DNA of 64,000 nucleotides from Pseudomonas wayambapalatensis (GTDB taxonomy: Bacteria > Pseudomonadota > Gammaproteobacteria > Pseudomonadales > Pseudomonadaceae). The DNA lies in assembly GCA_014268975.2 (NCBI GenBank), contig CP077096.1, positions 2,951,501 through 3,015,500 of the forward strand. Reading direction: 5' to 3'. Below the pieces are notes generated by a model. The model made no database searches. It was not told where the DNA came from and was given only the letters and a program-made list of their open reading frames with translations. Positions 60,901 to 64,000 of the stretch are shown one piece after another (the first letter of the stretch is position 1; the number at the start of each line of letters is the position of its first letter). A program made the translations under genes and the position numbers.

Positions 60901-62952
60901 TTAGAAATCGAAGGTCATCCCGGCATACAGGGCCCGACCGTCACCCGGTGAATGCAGCGAGGCATCGGCGCCATCGGGGTCGTACCAGACGTACTCGTAG
61001 TAGCGGTTGGTCAGGTTCTTCAGTTGCAGGTCTACGCTCATGGTTTCGCTGAGCTTGTAGGTCGCGCCCAGGTTCATCAGCACGTAGCCGCCGTAGGTGC
61101 CCTGGGTGTTCTCACGCTCCAGGTAGTAGTTGGTTTGGCCGTTCGCCCAGGCGCTCAGTTGCAGGGCAGGGGTGGCCTGATAGCTGATGCCGGTGTTCCA
61201 CAGGTGGTGCGGCACGTGGTCGATCTCCTTGCCTTTGCTGTCAGGCAGCGTGCTGCTGGGCTGAAGAATCTTCGAGTATTGCCAGGAGTACGACATCCAC
61301 ATCTCGGTGCGTTCGCTTGGGTGCAGGTTGACCTGCAGGTCGTAGCCCCAGCGCCGTGTTTCGCCGACGTTGTCCGACTCGCCGCTAGGGTCGTTGAGGC
61401 GACGGCTGACTTCACCGCTGGCATCCTGGCGCCAGTAGGCTACGCGGCCATCGACCCAACTGGCCGGGGTGAATTTGATGCCGGTCTCCCAGCCTTCGTT
61501 GATCGACGGGGCCAGGTCTTCATTACGCGGTGGCACCTTGTAGGCCGCTGCACCGGTACCGACCTGGAAGGTGCGGCCCCAGTTGGCGTAGACACTGGCG
61601 AAGCGCCACGGCGAGTAGACCACGCTGAGCTTGGGCTGCTTGATCAGCCCGTAGTCGTTGATGTCATAGTCTTGTCCGGTCGTCTTGTTGGTGAAGTCAC
61701 CACTGATCTTGTCCACCCGGTACGCCGGTACGATCTTCAACGATTCGAATGGCTCGATCTCCGCCTGTACGTAGGCACCGACCGTGTTGAAGTCGAAGTC
61801 CTGATCGCGTGTCTGCGCCTGGCGTACACGCTCCACGGTGCGATAGCGCTCGCTGCGGTTCTGTTGCTTTTGCACATCGCTGCCACCTTCCAGCGCAAAA
61901 GCGTGCAGCCAGTCCACCTGGGGGCGCCAGGTCAGCGAGGTGATGGCACCGTACTGGTCTTCGTAGGTGTCGCGCTCCTGCTGTGAGCTGGTGCGCCAGT
62001 ACTGGGTCCAGCGGCGGTCGTCGAAGGTGTTGAGGTAGGTCTTGGCCGACCAGGACAAGTTGTCGGCCAGGTCCGTGTCGAAGTGCACGCTGACCTGGTT
62101 CATGCGCCGCGTGCCTTTGTCCGTGGCGTTGTAGGCGTTGCTCATGCGCGGATGATGGCGGGCATCGTCGTCGGTCAGGTAGCCGGCCTCCTGGGCTTCG
62201 GACTCGTAGTGGCGGGCGATCAGGCCAAGGCGGTAGCTGCCATCGTCAGGGGTGTAGAACCACTTGCCGCCGAAGCTGTAGCGCTCGGTGTCGGCATGGT
62301 CACGATAGCTGTCGACCTGCTGGCGGCCGAAGAAATAGTTCTGCGTCCAGTTGCTGGTCTCGATGCCCTTGGCCAGTTGCACCTCGCGGGTGTTGAAACT
62401 GCCGTAGCGCACGCGCGCCTTGTTGTAGTTACCGCCGGTACGGGTGTTGATATTGACGTTGCCGGCGATGTTGTTCAGGCCGTAGCGGGGGTCGCTGGTG
62501 CCGCGCACTACCTCAATGCTGTCGATGTCCATCGGGAACACCGAGTCGATGAAGGGCATGTTGCCGTCGTTGGTGTTGCTGGGGATGCCATCGATCAGCA
62601 ACTTGACCGCGTTCACTTCGCCTTCGCCATTGAATCCGCGAAACGACAGTTTGCCCGAGGTGGTGCCCTGGTTGAACTCGGTCAGCATCACCCCGGGTGC
62701 ACGGCTGAACAGTTCCCAACTGTAGGTCACCGGCATTTTTTCGAGGATATCGCCGCCCAGGATGTCTACCGAACTGAGCACGCTGCTGGTGGCCAGCGGG
62801 CCGCTTTCGGTACTGGTCACGTTGACCGCGCCAAGGGTGAGGGTGGAGTTTTCAGCGGGCAGTGTTTCGGCAACTGCCAATGACAATGGGCTGAGGCTAT
62901 AGAAAGCGAGCACGGGCAGGACGGCGCGAGCGGTGCAGCGGAATGCGAACAT
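60901..62952 (-). CDS. TonB-dependent outer-membrane receptor
   Basis: A 683-residue receptor with signal peptide (ARAVLPVLAFYSLSPLSLAV). Plug domain from about 40 with LGAVNVTSTES, GKLSFRGFNGEGEVNAVKLL and DSIEVVRGTSDPRYGLNNIA (TBDR signature). The beta-barrel ends with SPGDGRALYAGMTFDF, terminal Phe as required for assembly. The ligand is not evident; siderophore or metal chelate is likely for the family. The DUF2946 gene upstream is a common partner of such receptors. No Fur box was seen near its start. Confidence 0.9.
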   Translation of the reverse strand: MFAFRCTARAVLPVLAFYSLSPLSLAVAETLPAENSTLTLGAVNVTSTESGPLATSSVLSSVDILGGDILEKMPVTYSWELFSRAPGVMLTEFNQGTTSGKLSFRGFNGEGEVNAVKLLIDGIPSNTNDGNMPFIDSVFPMDIDSIEVVRGTSDPRYGLNNIAGNVNINTRTGGNYNKARVRYGSFNTREVQLAKGIETSNWTQNYFFGRQQVDSYRDHADTERYSFGGKWFYTPDDGSYRLGLIARHYESEAQEAGYLTDDDARHHPRMSNAYNATDKGTRRMNQVSVHFDTDLADNLSWSAKTYLNTFDDRRWTQYWRTSSQQERDTYEDQYGAITSLTWRPQVDWLHAFALEGGSDVQKQQNRSERYRTVERVRQAQTRDQDFDFNTVGAYVQAEIEPFESLKIVPAYRVDKISGDFTNKTTGQDYDINDYGLIKQPKLSVVYSPWRFASVYANWGRTFQVGTGAAAYKVPPRNEDLAPSINEGWETGIKFTPASWVDGRVAYWRQDASGEVSRRLNDPSGESDNVGETRRWGYDLQVNLHPSERTEMWMSYSWQYSKILQPSSTLPDSKGKEIDHVPHHLWNTGISYQATPALQLSAWANGQTNYYLERENTQGTYGGYVLMNLGATYKLSETMSVDLQLKNLTNRYYEYVWYDPDGADASLHSPGDGRALYAGMTFDF

Positions 62953-63027
62953 GAGTGTTTCCTGGAGACGGTCGGGCAGGGCTGCGCACCGCAGGTCACG
63001 GGGCAGCTATGGGCAAGTAACGACGGG

Positions 63028-63435
63028 TCAGGCCAGGGGAGAGGCTCGGGGGTTGAGCTTTGGCCACTGATCGCGTGGCAGTGGCAACCTGTGGCTGTCA
63101 CCGAGCAGGAGTGCATCGGGCCAGAAGCGGGGGAGCAGGTGACGATAGTAGTCGCTGGCCAGCAAGGCATGCCCGGCATGGCCACAGCAGCAGTCGCCAG
63201 CCTGGTGTTTCATTTCCGGCTGATCGTCGAGTTGCGGCAGCTCGGCCTTGAGCTGGGCCAGCAGTGACTTGGGCAGGCTCTGTGCACCGTGCAGGCTGCA
63301 GAAGCTGCCGAGGATCAGCGATTGGCTGTCGATACGGGGTGTTTGCAAGGCACGGTCGAGCGGCATCGCCAGCAGGTTGAACAGCACGGCGAAGCAGGCG
63401 AACAGACAAAGATGTGCACGTGCACGTGAAAGCAT
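63028..63435 (-). CDS. DUF2946 family protein
   Basis: A 135-residue protein with an N-terminal hydrophobic signal (HLCLFACFAVLFNLLAMPLD), then LILGSFCSLHG, and a Cys/His cluster GDCCCGHAGHA that could bind metal. DUF2946 proteins are often found with TonB receptors and copper-related genes. It lies just upstream of the receptor on the same strand. Function unknown. Confidence 0.75.
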   Translation of the reverse strand: MLSRARAHLCLFACFAVLFNLLAMPLDRALQTPRIDSQSLILGSFCSLHGAQSLPKSLLAQLKAELPQLDDQPEMKHQAGDCCCGHAGHALLASDYYRHLLPRFWPDALLLGDSHRLPLPRDQWPKLNPRASPLA

Positions 63436-63536
63436 GAGTCACCCGAACGAATATGGCGCGCATTAAGCCGCATCCGTTGCGGGCTACACAAGTTCCGTGG
63501 TGCGCCTTTTTGTCGCAGGCGCACCACTGCGAGGGC

Positions 63537-63677
63537 TCAATGGCTGCGCATGCCGGCGGCCATCATGAACAGTCGGATCAGCCAAGCGAACAGACCCAGC
63601 GCCGCCACGCTGCCTGCCCAGATCAGCACCAGCCAGGCAAGGCGGCGCCACATCGGTTGCTTCACATCGGGTGTCAT
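63537..63677 (-). CDS. DUF2474 small membrane protein of the bd oxidase
   Basis: A 46-residue protein, MTPDVKQPMWRRLAWLVLIW then AGSVAALGLFAWLIRLFMMA and AGMRSH. A single transmembrane helix follows a short basic start. It lies 12 bases after the oxidase subunit II gene, the usual place of CydX/CioZ-like accessory subunits in Pseudomonas. Too short to be called by most ORF cut-offs. Confidence 0.8.
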   Translation of the reverse strand: MTPDVKQPMWRRLAWLVLIWAGSVAALGLFAWLIRLFMMAAGMRSH

Positions 63678-63689
63678 CACGTAGTGCTC

Positions 63690-64000
63690 CTAGTGATAGC
63701 CGTCTTCATGGGTCACCTTGCCGCGGAACACGTAATAGCTCCAGAACGTGTAGCCGAGGATGATAGGCAGAATGAACAGTGTGCCCACCAACATGAAGCC
63801 TTGGCTCTGCGGCGGCGCTGCGGCCTCCCAGATGCTGATCGACGGTGGAATGATGTTTGGCCACAGGCTGATGCCAAGGCCGCTATAGCCCAGGAAGATC
63901 AGTGCCAGGGTCAGCAGGAACGGCGTGTAGTGTGCATTGCGTGCCACGGCACGTAGCAGCCCGTAGCACGTCACCAGTACCAGGATCGGCACCGGCAGGA
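63690..64000 (-). CDS. cydB: Cytochrome bd/cyanide-insensitive oxidase subunit II (C-terminal part)
   Basis: The last 102 residues or so of a CydB/CioB subunit; the gene continues past the window edge. Helices PFLLTLALIFLGYSGLGISL and FMLVGTLFILPIILGYTFWS are typical, with WPNIIPPSISIWEAA and the ending YYVFRGKVTHEDGYH. It forms the quinol oxidase with subunit I, which should lie further on the right. The following DUF2474 gene supports the CioAB type. Confidence 0.9.
   Translation of the reverse strand, partial: LPVPILVLVTCYGLLRAVARNAHYTPFLLTLALIFLGYSGLGISLWPNIIPPSISIWEAAAPPQSQGFMLVGTLFILPIILGYTFWSYYVFRGKVTHEDGYH

Noticed and set aside
63497..63527. GTGGTGCGCC / GGCGCACCAC inverted repeat after the DUF2474 gene as terminator
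   Set aside because: The T-rich part lies in the loop and no U run follows on the relevant strand, so I did not list it as terminator.

Overview
The window reads as a chromosomal segment of a Pseudomonas of the P. putida/fluorescens type. The reasons are high GC with dense GC3 coding, Pseudomonas-style REP palindromes (GCGGGC...GCCCGC cores near 15.4, 24.2 and 25.8 kb), and a typical gene stock: efeUOB, cstA, gntT, and a cioB-type oxidase with its DUF2474 mini-protein. No rRNA, tRNA or CRISPR array was seen.

Region by region. 1-5.6 kb: an MFS transporter (cut by the window edge), an HMG-CoA-lyase-type enzyme and a CaiB-type CoA transferase with a LysR regulator look like a dicarboxylate (3-hydroxy-3-methylglutarate-like) catabolic operon, followed by a small membrane protein and a zinc alcohol dehydrogenase. 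5.7-9.5 kb: a two-gene McrBC-like unit (AAA+ motor plus DUF2357/PD-(D/E)XK nuclease), a candidate defence system. 9.5-15.3 kb: a TetR remnant, an M20 amidohydrolase, an MHS transporter, an amidase, an IclR regulator and an ABM-domain protein. 15.5-19.5 kb: an ABC amino-acid-type uptake operon with a fused permease-ATPase, a GntR/FCD regulator and a DUF1989 protein. 19.7-24.1 kb: cstA-ybdD followed by a two-component system, with a striking repeat block before cstA. 24.3-25.4 kb: a thioester-reductase-like dehydrogenase. 25.9-30.1 kb: an efeUOB iron operon plus an extra imelysin protein, with a Fur box. 30.3-32.7 kb: an HD-hydrolase pseudogene, gntT and a peroxiredoxin.

32.8-55.5 kb is the most interesting part: a fimbrial regulatory island. 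It holds one chaperone-usher operon whose adhesin is reduced to its two ends (33.6-37.9 kb), one complete AT-richer operon (49.1-54.0 kb), and one inverted relic with an intact adhesin but only the tail of its usher (54.4-55.5 kb). Between them lie two complete BvgS/RocS-like phosphorelays (SBP-SBP-TM-kinase-receiver-HPt), each paired with a NarL-type regulator. There are also a receiver-like protein that lacks the phosphorylation residues, two intact EAL phosphodiesterases and an EAL fragment next to an IS3 fragment. Three copies of a GTAGGAAATTTCCTAC-type palindrome, which resembles inverted BvgA/RcsB-class sites, stand before the lipoprotein, regulator and EAL genes and suggest one shared regulon.

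55.7-64 kb: a three-subunit molybdenum hydroxylase (PaoABC-like), a nitroreductase flanked by fragments of a beta-CASP exonuclease and a PolX DNA polymerase, a TonB-dependent receptor with a DUF2946 protein, and the end of a cyanide-insensitive-type bd oxidase operon. Most of the window is ordinary metabolic chromosome. The McrBC-like pair and the fimbrial island are the accessory parts.
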